Below, piece by piece: positions 1 to 8,046 of a stretch of DNA of 64,000 nucleotides (the stretch's first letter is position 1; each line of letters begins with the position of its first letter). A program made the translations under genes and the position numbers. The stretch is from Nitriliruptoria bacterium. GTDB lineage: Bacteria > Actinomycetota > Nitriliruptoria > Euzebyales > Egibacteraceae. The DNA is taken from contig PWER01000116.1 of assembly GCA_003553565.1 (NCBI GenBank), forward strand, positions 1 to 64,000, in the 5' to 3' direction. Below the pieces are notes generated by a model, which searched no databases, had not been told where the DNA came from, and saw only the letters and a program-made list of their open reading frames with translations.

Positions 1-88
1 CGGGTGCGGCGCGGGTGCGGCGCGGGTGCGGCGCGGGTGCGGCGCGGGTGCGGCGCGGGTGCGGCGCGGGTGCGGCGCGGGTGCGGCG
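1..88. repeat. 11-bp tandem repeat, 8 perfect copies
   Basis: Eight head-to-tail perfect copies of the 11-mer CGGGTGCGGCG, running off the left edge, so the true copy number is unknown. The unit is not a multiple of three, so an expansion would shift any reading frame through it. No gene is supported in bases 1-122. It resembles the other minisatellite-like repeats in this window. Confidence 0.95.
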
Positions 89-122
89 TGGCCGGTGGAC
101 CGGCGGGGAACCCTAGGATCTG

Positions 123-935
123 ATGACCTCCACTCCCCCACCTGAGCTGACCGGCTTCCCGTCGGTCCCTCCGCCTCCGCCCGATGACCACGAGCCGGCC
201 ACGCACCTCGCCGAGGGCGAGGTCCCCTGGCGCTGGACCGACGTGCTGGTCGTGGCGGGCCTGAGCATCGCGGGCATCCTCCTGCTGTCGGCGAGCGTGG
301 TGGTCTCTGGGTGGGACGGCAGCCTCGACGACCCGCGCTTCGCGGCGATCCTGCTGCTGGACGGGACCATCCCGGCAGTGGCGGCGCTGGCGTGGCTGTG
401 GCTGCGCTATCGGCCCCAGCATCGGCTGGTCTGGCGCCCGAACCCCACCCGCGGCCCCAGAGCGGGCGTCGCGCTGGCGCTCGGTGGCCTGGTCGGTGTG
501 GGCTGGTACCTCGCGGTGGACCTGATCGGCGTCGCGTCCCTGGTGGTCGTGACGGGCTACGAGCCGCCCGAGGTCCAGACCGAGATCGCCGAGGCGATGG
601 CCACGCCCGGGCTGATCATGGTCGCCACCTGGGTCGCGGTGGGCGTCATCGCGCCGCTCGCCGAGGAGATCGTGTTCCGCGGGGTGCTGTTCCTCGGGCT
701 GGCGCGCAGCATGGGCGCGGTGCCGGCCGCACTGCTGTCGAGCGTCGTCTTCGCTGCGGTGCACGTCCAGGACACGCTGGGCGGCACGCTGTTCCTCGGC
801 GGCTACGCCTTCGTCTTCGGGCTGTTCGCCTGCTGGTTGCTGCGCCGCTACGGGACGCTGTGGCTGCCCATCGGCGCGCACGCCGGCTCCAACATCCTCA
901 CCCTGCTGATCGCCGGGGCCGTCAGCGGCCTGTGA
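123..935 (+). CDS. CPBP family intramembrane metalloprotease
   Basis: A multi-spanning membrane protein of 270 residues in the CPBP (CAAX protease and bacteriocin-processing) family, the glutamate intramembrane proteases related to Rce1. The core motif EEIVFRG is seen, with Glu181, Glu182 and Arg186. The later conserved histidines lie in FAAVHV and IGAHAGSN. The first 35 residues are Pro-rich, probably cytoplasmic and unstructured, followed by about seven hydrophobic segments. The ATG is chosen because the Pro-rich tail and first membrane helix follow it directly. No strong ribosome binding site is visible; a TAGGAT hexamer lies only 3 nt upstream. The substrate is unknown. The gene stands alone, followed by a repeat-filled gap. 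Confidence 0.88.
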   Translation: MTSTPPPELTGFPSVPPPPPDDHEPATHLAEGEVPWRWTDVLVVAGLSIAGILLLSASVVVSGWDGSLDDPRFAAILLLDGTIPAVAALAWLWLRYRPQHRLVWRPNPTRGPRAGVALALGGLVGVGWYLAVDLIGVASLVVVTGYEPPEVQTEIAEAMATPGLIMVATWVAVGVIAPLAEEIVFRGVLFLGLARSMGAVPAALLSSVVFAAVHVQDTLGGTLFLGGYAFVFGLFACWLLRRYGTLWLPIGAHAGSNILTLLIAGAVSGL

Positions 936-1009
936 CCCGCCGGTCGCTCACGCGTGGTCGCGGGGCCAGCGAGTGGCTCTGGAGGTCTCGGGAGGTAGCG
1001 ACATCCTGC

Positions 1010-1075
1010 GGCTGGCTCGCTCGCGGCGGCTGGCTCGCTCGCGGCGGCTGGCTCGCTCGCGGCGGCTGGCTCGCG
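1010..1075. repeat. 18-bp tandem repeat, 3 copies plus partial
   Basis: Three perfect copies of an 18-mer beginning GGCTGGCTCGCTCGC, at 1010-1027, 1028-1045 and 1046-1063, then a partial copy to 1075. It lies in the 212-bp gap between the CPBP protease gene and the aldolase-like gene. No promoter or terminator is evident in it. Confidence 0.93.
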
Positions 1076-1147
1076 CTGGCGGTGCGCGTGCGGCAGGCTG
1101 CCCGGTGACCCGAGCAGGGCCTCAGCGCGCAGAAGGAGGGCAGCCGC

Positions 1148-2068
1148 ATGGCCGATCGCCACGAGCCCGACGCACGCCCACGCGCCCGCGGGCTGGTCGT
1201 GCCAGCCGATGCACCGCCCAAGCTGGCCAGGGCCACCGAGGTCGCCGCCGACGCCCTGGTGCTCGACCTCGACGCCGAGGCCGCTCTCCCCGACCCGCGG
1301 CCAGCGCCCGAGGAGGCCGGCGGGCAGCGACGCCGGCGTGGCGGCAAGGGCGGGCGCAGCAGCAAGGGTGGGCGCGACGCCGAGGGCGGGCGCGGCGCTG
1401 CAGGCGCGCTGCGCAGCATGCGCGACGGACCCGATCAGGCGGCCGCCCGGCGCACGGTCGTGGATGCGCTGCGCGATCTGGACTTCGGCGAGCGGCTGGT
1501 CTCGGTGCGCATCAGCGCCATCGCTGCACGCCACGCCTACCGCGACCTCGTCGAGGTGGTCGAGGGCGCCGGCGAGCTCCTCGACGCCATCGCTCTCCCG
1601 CGCGTGGAGTCCCCCGGCGAGATCGAGCTCGTCGATCACCTGCTGCGGATGATCGAGGAGTCGTTCGGCATCGAGCACCAGATCGCGATCGAGGCCCAGG
1701 TCGAGACGGCCGCGGGGCTCACGCTGATCGACGAGATCGCCGGTGCGTCACCGCGCCTGGAGGCGCTGGTGCTCGGCCATCGCGCGCTGTCCGCGTCGCT
1801 GGGGTCACCGCAGCCGGTCGGAGCGGCGGGGAACGACGCGGGGACGACGGGTGGCACTGACGGCGGCCTCGACCCGTCGAGCCCGTTGCACTGGGCGCGG
1901 GCGCGGCTGCTGGTCGCGGCTCGCGCCGGGGAGCTGCAGGCGATCGAGGAGCCTGCGGCTGACGTCTCGTCCGAGGTGCTGCGCGAGGTGTGCCGCACCG
2001 CGCAGCGCACCGGCCTCGACGGCCTGCGCGTGGCCCACCCCGATCACCTGTCGCTGATCGCGCGCTGA
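1148..2068 (+). CDS. HpcH/HpaI (CitE/malyl-CoA lyase-like) family protein, probably not a standard lyase
   Basis: A 306-residue TIM-barrel protein of the HpcH/HpaI aldolase family, closest in pattern to CitE and malyl-CoA lyases. Seen: GLVVPADAP near the N-terminus, the Arg-bearing strand VSVRI, LPRVESPGEI, the metal-binding Glu186 in QVETAAG, and VAHPDHL near the end. The family's second metal ligand, the Asp of FGPGDMSA, reads GHRALSA, so Ala213 replaces it. The usual DLEDAV strand reads DLDAEA. A Gly/Lys/Arg-rich insertion interrupts residues about 58-90. A good ribosome binding site (AGAAGGAGGG) precedes the ATG. The fold assignment is firm. Lyase activity is doubtful, and an RNA-binding or regulatory role is possible but unproven. 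Confidence 0.78.
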   Translation: MADRHEPDARPRARGLVVPADAPPKLARATEVAADALVLDLDAEAALPDPRPAPEEAGGQRRRRGGKGGRSSKGGRDAEGGRGAAGALRSMRDGPDQAAARRTVVDALRDLDFGERLVSVRISAIAARHAYRDLVEVVEGAGELLDAIALPRVESPGEIELVDHLLRMIEESFGIEHQIAIEAQVETAAGLTLIDEIAGASPRLEALVLGHRALSASLGSPQPVGAAGNDAGTTGGTDGGLDPSSPLHWARARLLVAARAGELQAIEEPAADVSSEVLREVCRTAQRTGLDGLRVAHPDHLSLIAR

Positions 2069-2155
2069 TGCGTGCGCCGCGGCCGGAGCGGTGGCTGCCG
2101 ACGGGCGCCCGCGCGGGGCAGAGCCGGCCCGGCGCCTGTGGACACCGCGGAGGGG

Positions 2156-2184
2156 CGTCACACGGGTGACGTAGAATCGAACAC
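2156..2184 (+). promoter_or_regulatory. Leaderless promoter and inverted repeat before the DUF222-HNH gene
   Basis: A TAGAAT -10 hexamer at 2172-2177 ends 7 nt before the ATG at 2185, so transcription should start at or next to the start codon. No Shine-Dalgarno sequence is present. Directly upstream lies a perfect inverted repeat, CGTCAC (2156-2161) and GTGACG (2166-2171), with a 4-nt spacer. It abuts the -10 box where a repressor could act. No TTGACA-like -35 element is visible. Confidence 0.6.
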
Positions 2185-3834
2185 ATGTATCGCGCCGAGT
2201 CGTTCCGTCCAGGCTGCGCCACCGCGCGTCGTGGTCGGGACGGCGCGCACGACCATGCCCGAGGGCACAGCCCTGACCGAGCAGACGGGGCACACGTGGG
2301 CCGCGGGCACGAGCACGCGGTGGCCCCCGGCGCGCAGACCTCGCCTCAGCCCGCGCGCCGCGGTGCGAGCCTCGCATCGGAGGACCCGGGGGTGTTCGCG
2401 CCAGGCGCGTCGCTCGAGCGGGCGATGCACGCGATCGCTGCGGCCCTGGGGGTCTGGGACCAGGTCGACCTCGCCGGGGAGTCCGACGAGGCGATCGCGC
2501 ACGCCACGGTTGCCGTCCAGGCGCTGGTCAACCGTCTCGAGTCGCACCAGGTCGCGCTCGCTGGGGCGCTGGATCGCCGCGAGGTCCACCGGCGCGACGG
2601 CGCACGCTCGGGCGCCGCGTGGATCGCGTCGCGCACGGGGATCGACCGCGGCGCGGCACGGCAGCTCGTCCACGCGGGGCGGCGACTGCCGCACTTCCCC
2701 GCGCTGGCCGACGCCTTCGCTGCGGGGGCGACGAGTCGCCAGCACGTCACCGCGGTCACCAGCGCGGCCGTGCCACGACGCCGCGAGTCGCTGGCCGAGC
2801 ACGACGTGACCCTGGCCGAGCTCGCTGTCCGTGCCGGACCGCAGGAGATGCGCCAGGCGGTCGCTCGCATCCGCGACCACAGCGACCCCGACGGCAGCAC
2901 ACGGCCCGCGCGGGACCGATCAGACCCTGGCGGCCCCGACGAGCGGCGGGCGCTGCACGTGCGCCGCACGATCGACGGGTTGTGCGATCTGGGCGGCAGC
3001 CTCCTCGACCCGGTCACCGGCGAGTGGCTGCTGTCGCTGCTGGATGCCTTCCACGCGCCCGATGCCGTCGACACGCCCGCCGAGGAGCGGCGCAGCCCGG
3101 CCCAGACGCGCCACGACGCCTTCCACGCACTGCTGACGCGCGCCGCCGCCGACCCATCCCTGCCGACTCGTCAGCGCGCCCGCCCGCAGGCGCTGCTGCT
3201 GTTCGACCTCGCCTCCCTCTTCCCCGACGGCCAGCCACCGCCGTGGACGAGCACCGCTCAGGACGGCACTGCCAACGACGCCGGGCACGAGGGCGGACAC
3301 GGAGGCGGGCACGAGGGCAGCCACCGAGGCGGGCACGAGGACAGCCACCGAGGCGGGCACGAGGACAGCCACCGAGGCGGGCACGAGGACAGCCACGCGG
3401 GCCGGCCGCATCCGCCACGCCTGGCCCGCGCCGGAGCGATCAGCCAGCAGCGGGCCGCGCGATTGCTGTGGGACGCCCAGATCACTGCGGTGGCAACGAT
3501 GGGACCGTGGCGGCCGGTCAGCGTGGGGCGGCAGCAGCGGACCCTGCCTGGGTGGCTGCGGACGGTCCTGCAGCTGCTGCAGCCCACCTGTCGTGGCCCC
3601 GACTGCGACCTGCCGTCGCGCTGGTGCGAGGTGCACCACCTCGACGCGTGGCGCGACGACGGCGAGACCGACCTGCTGCGCAGCATCCCGGTGTGCGCGA
3701 CCCATCACGATCTGATCGAGCACGCGGGCTGGCGGGTGGCGCTCGACCCCGACACCGCCGCGTGCCGGTGGACCAGCCCCGACGGCCGGGTCCTGTGGAC
3801 CTACCCGCCGCCGCGCGGGCCCGACGGCGCCTGA
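2185..3834 (+). CDS. DUF222 domain-containing HNH endonuclease family protein
   Basis: A 549-residue protein of the abundant actinobacterial DUF222 plus HNH family. The DUF222 region covers roughly residues 80-320. The C-terminal HNH domain is clear: CRGPDC, then WCEVHHLDAW, then VCATHHDLIEHAGW, giving the zinc-binding cysteines and the catalytic HNH histidines. A His/Asp/Gly-rich linker at about residues 370-410 is built from an 8-residue repeat (HRGGHEDS) matching the 24-bp DNA repeat at 3304-3399. The start is fixed by the leaderless promoter ending 7 nt upstream. Such genes are often multicopy and are thought to be mobile or nuclease-like, but their role is unknown. No partner gene is adjacent. 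Confidence 0.85.
   Translation: MYRAESFRPGCATARRGRDGAHDHARGHSPDRADGAHVGRGHEHAVAPGAQTSPQPARRGASLASEDPGVFAPGASLERAMHAIAAALGVWDQVDLAGESDEAIAHATVAVQALVNRLESHQVALAGALDRREVHRRDGARSGAAWIASRTGIDRGAARQLVHAGRRLPHFPALADAFAAGATSRQHVTAVTSAAVPRRRESLAEHDVTLAELAVRAGPQEMRQAVARIRDHSDPDGSTRPARDRSDPGGPDERRALHVRRTIDGLCDLGGSLLDPVTGEWLLSLLDAFHAPDAVDTPAEERRSPAQTRHDAFHALLTRAAADPSLPTRQRARPQALLLFDLASLFPDGQPPPWTSTAQDGTANDAGHEGGHGGGHEGSHRGGHEDSHRGGHEDSHRGGHEDSHAGRPHPPRLARAGAISQQRAARLLWDAQITAVATMGPWRPVSVGRQQRTLPGWLRTVLQLLQPTCRGPDCDLPSRWCEVHHLDAWRDDGETDLLRSIPVCATHHDLIEHAGWRVALDPDTAACRWTSPDGRVLWTYPPPRGPDGA
3304..3399 (+). repeat. 24-bp coding tandem repeat (HRGGHEDS linker)
   Basis: Four consecutive 24-bp units inside the DUF222-HNH gene at 3304-3327, 3328-3351, 3352-3375 and 3376-3399; the first and last differ slightly. 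Each keeps the reading frame and adds eight residues to a His-rich linker between the DUF222 and HNH domains. Confidence 0.93.
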
Positions 3835-3939
3835 CACGCAGCGCCGCACGGGAGCCGGGCCACAGCCGACCAGCGCCGCATGCGAGCAGCGCCGCAGCGA
3901 GGTCTTGCGCTGCGCCGGCCGGGCCCGCAGGATCAGATC

Positions 3940-4956
3940 ATGGCTGCTGGGCTGCGCGCCGATCTCGTGCTCGAGGGCGGCGGCGTGAAGGGCACCGCGC
4001 TGGTCGGCGCGGTCGAGGCCCTGGCCGAGGCCGGCTACGGCTTCCCGCGGGTGGCCGGCACCTCGGCGGGGGCGATCGTCGGTGCGCTGGTGGCTGCCGG
4101 CACCGCCCCGACGCGCCTTCGCGAGGTGATGGGCGAGCTCGACTATCGCCGGTTCGCCACACGCCGCGGGCTGACGCGCGTGCCGGTGGTCGGGCCCCTC
4201 GGCGCGGTGGTGCGCCACGGCGGGATCCACCGCGGCGACGAGCTGGTGCGCTGGCTCGGCGCGCTGCTGGCAGACCAGGGGATCGAGACGTTCGGTGACC
4301 TGCGCGTGGACGACCCCGGCAGCGACGTGCCGCCCGACCAGCGCTACCGCCTGGTGGTCGTGGCCGCCGACGTGTCGCGCAATCGCCTGGTGCGCCTGCC
4401 GTGGGACTACCGCGAGCAGTTCGGGCGCGACCCGGATCGCCAGCGCGTGGTCGATGCGGTGCGCGCGTCGATGGCCATCCCGTTCTTCTACCGCCCGATC
4501 AAGCTCGCCCACCGCGGCGGGGGCAAGGCCACCCTGGTGGACGGGGGGCTCCTGTCGAACTTCCCCGTCGCGCTGTTCGACCGCACCGACGCGCAGCGGC
4601 CGCGCTGGCCGACCTTCGGGGTGAAGCTCTCCGAGCGCGAGCCCGCCGGGATGGCCCCAAGCCCCGTGCGCGGCCCGCTGGCGCTGAGCGGCGCGCTGCT
4701 CGCCACGATGCTGGGAGCACACGACGCTCGACACCTCGACGATCCCGACGTGCTCGCTCGCACGCTGTTCGTGGACACCTCGGGCGTGTCGAGCCTCGAC
4801 TTCGACCTCTCCCGCGCGGACGCCGAGGACCTGCGCCAGCGCGGCCACGAGGCGGCTGGCCGCTTCCTCGACCGCTGGGACCACGAGGCCTACCTGGCCA
4901 CCCATCGGCCCGCGGCAGCAGGCGAGAGCACGGGAGAGGCGGACGCGCCGGGCTGA
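3940..4956 (+). CDS. Patatin-like phospholipase (RssA-type acylhydrolase)
   Basis: A 338-residue patatin-family serine hydrolase acting on acyl lipids by a Ser-Asp dyad. Seen: the oxyanion loop GGGVKG at residues 13-18, the nucleophile elbow GTSAG with Ser42, and the catalytic Asp201 in VDGGLLSNFP. No signal peptide or membrane segment is evident, so it is probably cytoplasmic. An upstream in-frame ATG at 3880 exists. I chose 3940 because it places the family's first strand (ADLVLEGGG) close to the N-terminus and has AGGAT upstream. The next gene is convergent. Confidence 0.87.
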   Translation: MAAGLRADLVLEGGGVKGTALVGAVEALAEAGYGFPRVAGTSAGAIVGALVAAGTAPTRLREVMGELDYRRFATRRGLTRVPVVGPLGAVVRHGGIHRGDELVRWLGALLADQGIETFGDLRVDDPGSDVPPDQRYRLVVVAADVSRNRLVRLPWDYREQFGRDPDRQRVVDAVRASMAIPFFYRPIKLAHRGGGKATLVDGGLLSNFPVALFDRTDAQRPRWPTFGVKLSEREPAGMAPSPVRGPLALSGALLATMLGAHDARHLDDPDVLARTLFVDTSGVSSLDFDLSRADAEDLRQRGHEAAGRFLDRWDHEAYLATHRPAAAGESTGEADAPG

Positions 4957-4965
4957 CGCCGCCGG

Positions 4966-5289
4966 TCAGCGCTCGCGGTCGGAATCGCTGCCGGGATCCT
5001 CGCCGTGGCGGTCGGCGTCACCACCCGACCCCTCGTCGTCGCGGTCAGCGGCCGCATCCCCGGCAGCGCCAGCCGCGTTCGGCGCGTCGGGCGCGTCAGG
5101 CGCGTCCATGGTGCCGGCGGTGTCGCCGGAGCCGCGGTCGCCCTCGCCAGCCTTGTGCTGCGCGCGCTGAGCCTCGGCGATGGCGGCGCGCTCCTCCTCG
5201 AGCGCCCCGCGGCGCAGGCGCACCACGACGAACGCCACGCCACCGGCGATGACCAGCAGCAGCACGAGGAGCTCGACCTGGGCAGGCAT
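4966..5289 (-). CDS. Small single-pass membrane protein with acidic tail
   Basis: A 107-residue protein of unknown function. Residues about 4-25 (VELLVLLLVIAGGVAFVVV) form one transmembrane helix, followed by an Arg-rich stop-transfer stretch and a Glu/Ala helical region. The C-terminal half is Asp/Gly/Ala-rich and low in complexity. The start at 5289 is chosen because the membrane helix begins directly after it; longer upstream reading is Arg-rich filler. It lies 44 bp downstream of the antiporter gene on the same strand and may share its transcript. The acidic tail matches the style of other membrane proteins here. Confidence 0.6.
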   Translation of the reverse strand: MPAQVELLVLLLVIAGGVAFVVVRLRRGALEEERAAIAEAQRAQHKAGEGDRGSGDTAGTMDAPDAPDAPNAAGAAGDAAADRDDEGSGGDADRHGEDPGSDSDRER

Positions 5290-5333
5290 GCCCGCAGGGT
5301 AGGGCCTGCACCCCCACGCGCACGAAGCCACGC

Positions 5334-6539
5334 TCACCGCCCGGGCGGAGCGACGCGGCGGCGCCGCACCAGGCGCTCGCCGAGCGGATCGGCCAGGCGC
5401 ATCAGCACCGGGGCGAGGATCGCCAGCAGCAGGACGTAGGCAGCCGACAGCGGCCCGAGGAGCGGCTCGGCGCCCGCAGCGGTGCCCAGACCCGCGATCA
5501 CGATCGAGAACTCGCCGCGCGGGGTCAGCGCCGCGCCGGCGCGCAGCCGACCACGCGGGCCCACGCCGTAGCTGCCGGCCGCATACCACCCCGTCACCAT
5601 CTTGGTGAGCACGGTGAGCACCGCCAGCCCCACCGCCAGCCCGAGCACCGGCGGGATCTGGGTGGGGTCGGTCTGGAAGCCGAAGAACAGGAAGAACATC
5701 GCCGCGAACAGGTCGCGCAGCGGGACCAGCAGGCGCCGCGCCTGATCAGCGACGGGCTCGGAGATGGCGATGCCCAGCAGGAACGCGGCGATGGCCGCCG
5801 AGATCTGCAGCTGCTCGGCGACGCCGGCCAGCACCAGCAGCAGCCCGAACGTGGTCAGCAGCACCACCTCGTCGCTGCGGCTCTCCACCAGCCGCGACAG
5901 CTGCGTGCCGTAGCGGACCGCTGCCAGCAGCACCAGCACCACCGCGAGCAGCGCCACGGCGATCGACAGCAGCCCGGTCACCCAGCCCACGCCCAGCAGC
6001 AGGATGCCGACCAGCGGCAGGTACACCGTGTTGACCAGGTCCTCGAGCACCGAGATCATCAGCACCGAGGGGGTCTCACGGTTTCCCAACCGACCGAGGT
6101 CGGCGAGCACGCGCGCCATGATCCCCGACGAGGTGTTGTAGGTGACACCGCCCAGCAGGATCGCGGCGACCGGGTCCCAGCCCAGCGCGAGACCGACCAG
6201 CACGCCGGGCGTGAAGTTCAGCGCCAGATCGACCAGCCCGGCCGGCCACCCGACACGCAGCCCCTGCCCGAGCTCCCGGCCGGTGTACTCCAGACCGAGC
6301 AGGAACAGCAGCAGCACGACCCCGATCTCCGCACCCACCTCGATGATCTGCTCGCCCAGGCCCAGCGGCACCAGGCCGCCCTCGCCGAACGCCAGGCCAC
6401 CGAGCAGATACAGCGGGATCGGGCTGAACCCGGCGCGATGCGCCAGCCGTGCGAGCAGCGACAGGACGAAGATCGCCCCGCCGAGCTCGAGCAGCAGGCG
6501 GGGCAGATCAGGATCTGTCTGGGCGAGCGCCAGGTTCAT
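5334..6539 (-). CDS. CPA2-family monovalent cation:proton antiporter (KhtU/KefB-like)
   Basis: A 401-residue integral membrane antiporter with about 12-13 transmembrane helices and the Na_H_Exchanger fold, which exchanges K+ or Na+ for H+. Seen: the family-typical FLLGLEYTGREL segment, a conserved acidic helix near SVLEDLVNTVYLP, and FFLFFGFQTDP. There is no C-terminal RCK domain. That function sits in the separate upstream gene, with which it overlaps by 4 bp (ATGA), so the two are probably made in fixed ratio. The pair matches the Bacillus KhtTU arrangement, a K+/H+ antiporter. Ion specificity cannot be read from sequence alone. Confidence 0.88.
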   Translation of the reverse strand: MNLALAQTDPDLPRLLLELGGAIFVLSLLARLAHRAGFSPIPLYLLGGLAFGEGGLVPLGLGEQIIEVGAEIGVVLLLFLLGLEYTGRELGQGLRVGWPAGLVDLALNFTPGVLVGLALGWDPVAAILLGGVTYNTSSGIMARVLADLGRLGNRETPSVLMISVLEDLVNTVYLPLVGILLLGVGWVTGLLSIAVALLAVVLVLLAAVRYGTQLSRLVESRSDEVVLLTTFGLLLVLAGVAEQLQISAAIAAFLLGIAISEPVADQARRLLVPLRDLFAAMFFLFFGFQTDPTQIPPVLGLAVGLAVLTVLTKMVTGWYAAGSYGVGPRGRLRAGAALTPRGEFSIVIAGLGTAAGAEPLLGPLSAAYVLLLAILAPVLMRLADPLGERLVRRRRVAPPGR

Positions 6540-7024
6540 GGCCCCCCGCGCAGCGTGGAGGCCAGCCGCTCCACCCCCGAGACCGTGCCCACCACGATCG
6601 CGACGTCCCCCGCGTGCAGCTCGAAGTGCGCGCCGGGTGCTGGGTGCATCCGATCGCCACGCTGCACGGCCACCACCATCGCCGCGTGGTAGGGCTCGGC
6701 GGCGAGGTGGCTCAGCGTCGCACCCTCGAAGGGGCTGTCGTCGGCGACGCGGACCCAGTCGATGGCCAGGCCCTCGACCTCCTGGGCCAGCGCGGTCAGC
6801 CGCGTGGAGACGGTCTCGGCGCCGAGCATCTCGGCCAGCGTGTGCTCGTCGTCCTCGTCCAGCCGCAGGCTCTGCGCGCAGGTGTCGGGGTCGCTGCTCT
6901 CGTAGATCAGCAGCTCCTTGCGCCCCGACCGGTGGGTGATGACGCCGACGCGGGTGCCGTCGCTCACGGTGTAGTCGTGGCGCACGCCCACGCCGGGCAG
7001 GGGAGTCTCGTAGATCCGGCCCAT
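6536..7024 (-). CDS. KhtT-like regulatory subunit with C-terminal RCK_C (TrkA-C) domain
   Basis: A 162-residue soluble protein. The N-terminal 70 residues resemble the KhtT N-terminal domain (MGRIYETPLPGVGVRHDY). The C-terminal 85 residues are an RCK_C/TrkA-C domain (GATLSHL, then HPAPGAHFELHAGDVAIVVG). RCK_C domains bind small ligands; in Bacillus KhtT this includes c-di-AMP, which is notable because disA is encoded in this window. It overlaps the antiporter gene by 4 bp and would gate it. GGGAGCGAG lies upstream of the ATG as ribosome binding site. Confidence 0.88.
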   Translation of the reverse strand: MGRIYETPLPGVGVRHDYTVSDGTRVGVITHRSGRKELLIYESSDPDTCAQSLRLDEDDEHTLAEMLGAETVSTRLTALAQEVEGLAIDWVRVADDSPFEGATLSHLAAEPYHAAMVVAVQRGDRMHPAPGAHFELHAGDVAIVVGTVSGVERLASTLRGGP

Positions 7025-7076
7025 CAGCTCGCTCCCAGATCGCTCACCAGCAGCGGCACGGACGGCGTGGGAGCCG

Positions 7077-7100
7077 CGGTCGGCCTGAGGTCGCCGACCG
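7077..7100. promoter_or_regulatory. 8-bp inverted repeat between divergent genes
   Basis: CGGTCGGC (7077-7084) and GCCGACCG (7093-7100) form a perfect inverted repeat with an 8-nt spacer, in the 215-bp gap between the divergent antiporter operon and the DinB-like gene. It may be an operator or an RNA hairpin in the antiporter leader. No clear -10/-35 pair was recognised beside it. Confidence 0.4.
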
Positions 7101-7239
7101 CCGGGCGCCGGCCGCCGGGCACCGCATGGCCCTCATGCATACGCTTGGTGCCGGGAGGCTAGCGCGCCCCGCACAGCCTCTGTGCACGGGCCTGCGCGTC
7201 GCAGCGGGTCCACCGAGCCGCAGCGAGAGGAGCACGACG

Positions 7240-7908
7240 GTGAGCTGGCCCGAGCGGGATGCGCTGCTCGACGAGGCGGCCGCAGCGGAAGCCTCGGCGG
7301 GGCAGGCGCCGCCCGAGGCGACGGACTGGCCGGGGCTCGGCACGTGGTCGCTGGCACGCCTGGTCGGGCATCTGGTGGCAGCGGTCACCGGCCACGGTCT
7401 GGCGCCGGCCCACGGCTCGGATCTCACCTCGGAGCCCCTGGTCGGCGCAGCTCCCGACGCTGCCGGCGCCTCGGCCGAGATCGACCGGGTCGGCTTCTAC
7501 CGTCGCCACATGGCCCTCGTCGAGGCCGGCGAGGCGCACGAGCCCGACGACCCCGACCCCGGCCCACCCGAGCAGTGGCCGGTCGCGCTCGCCGACGCGC
7601 GCGCGCAGGTCGCGTCGACGCTCGCGACGGCCGATCCGGCGGCGTTGGTCGAGACCCGCTACGGGTCGATGACCGTGGGCGAGCAGGTGGCCGTGCGGGC
7701 GCTGGAGGTCACCGTCCACCACATGGATCTGCGCGCCGCCCTGGCGCTCGGCCCCGAGGCGACCCCGCTGGCGGGTCGGGTCGCCCAGGACCTGCTCGAG
7801 CAGCTGCTGGAGGGGCCGCGGCCACGCAACCTCGGGCGCACGCGGTTCGTGCGCGCCGCCACCGGACGCGTGACGTTCCGCGACCCGCGGTTCCCAGTGC
7901 TGCGCTGA
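7240..7908 (+). CDS. Maleylpyruvate isomerase N-terminal (DinB-fold) family protein
   Basis: A 222-residue protein of the mycothiol-dependent maleylpyruvate isomerase/DinB superfamily. Seen: the early helix GTWSLARLVGHLVAAVTGHG with a likely metal-binding His, and the late HH motif in LEVTVHHMDLRAAL. Most actinobacterial members have no known reaction; known members use mycothiol as a cofactor. The GTG at 7240 is chosen over the upstream ATG at 7126 because GAGAGGAG sits 7-8 nt before it and the upstream extension is uninformative. A strong hairpin terminator follows. Confidence 0.72.
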   Translation: MSWPERDALLDEAAAAEASAGQAPPEATDWPGLGTWSLARLVGHLVAAVTGHGLAPAHGSDLTSEPLVGAAPDAAGASAEIDRVGFYRRHMALVEAGEAHEPDDPDPGPPEQWPVALADARAQVASTLATADPAALVETRYGSMTVGEQVAVRALEVTVHHMDLRAALALGPEATPLAGRVAQDLLEQLLEGPRPRNLGRTRFVRAATGRVTFRDPRFPVLR

Positions 7909-7961
7909 CGGCACCGGTCGCGCCACCGCCGAGGCCGAGCGCGACAGCCCCTCGCACAGGT

Positions 7962-7996
7962 GACGGCCCCCGTGCGGGGGGTACACGGGGGCCGTC
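7962..7996. terminator. Hairpin terminator between convergent genes
   Basis: A perfect 13-bp GC-rich stem, GACGGCCCCCGTG (7962-7974) pairing with CACGGGGGCCGTC (7984-7996), with a 9-nt loop. It sits between the ends of the DinB-like gene (+) and wrbA (-). There is no U-tract, which is common for terminators in very GC-rich actinobacteria. It could serve both directions. Confidence 0.75.
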
Positions 7997-8046
7997 GGTG
8001 GCCGTAACCGGGCGGGACGGTCAGGCCAGTCGGGGTAGTGCCCCCA

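Noticed and set aside
1-88. CRISPR array
   Set aside because: The copies are contiguous 11-mers without spacers. The other arrays (1010-1075, 3304-3399, 58581-58663) are also spacerless.
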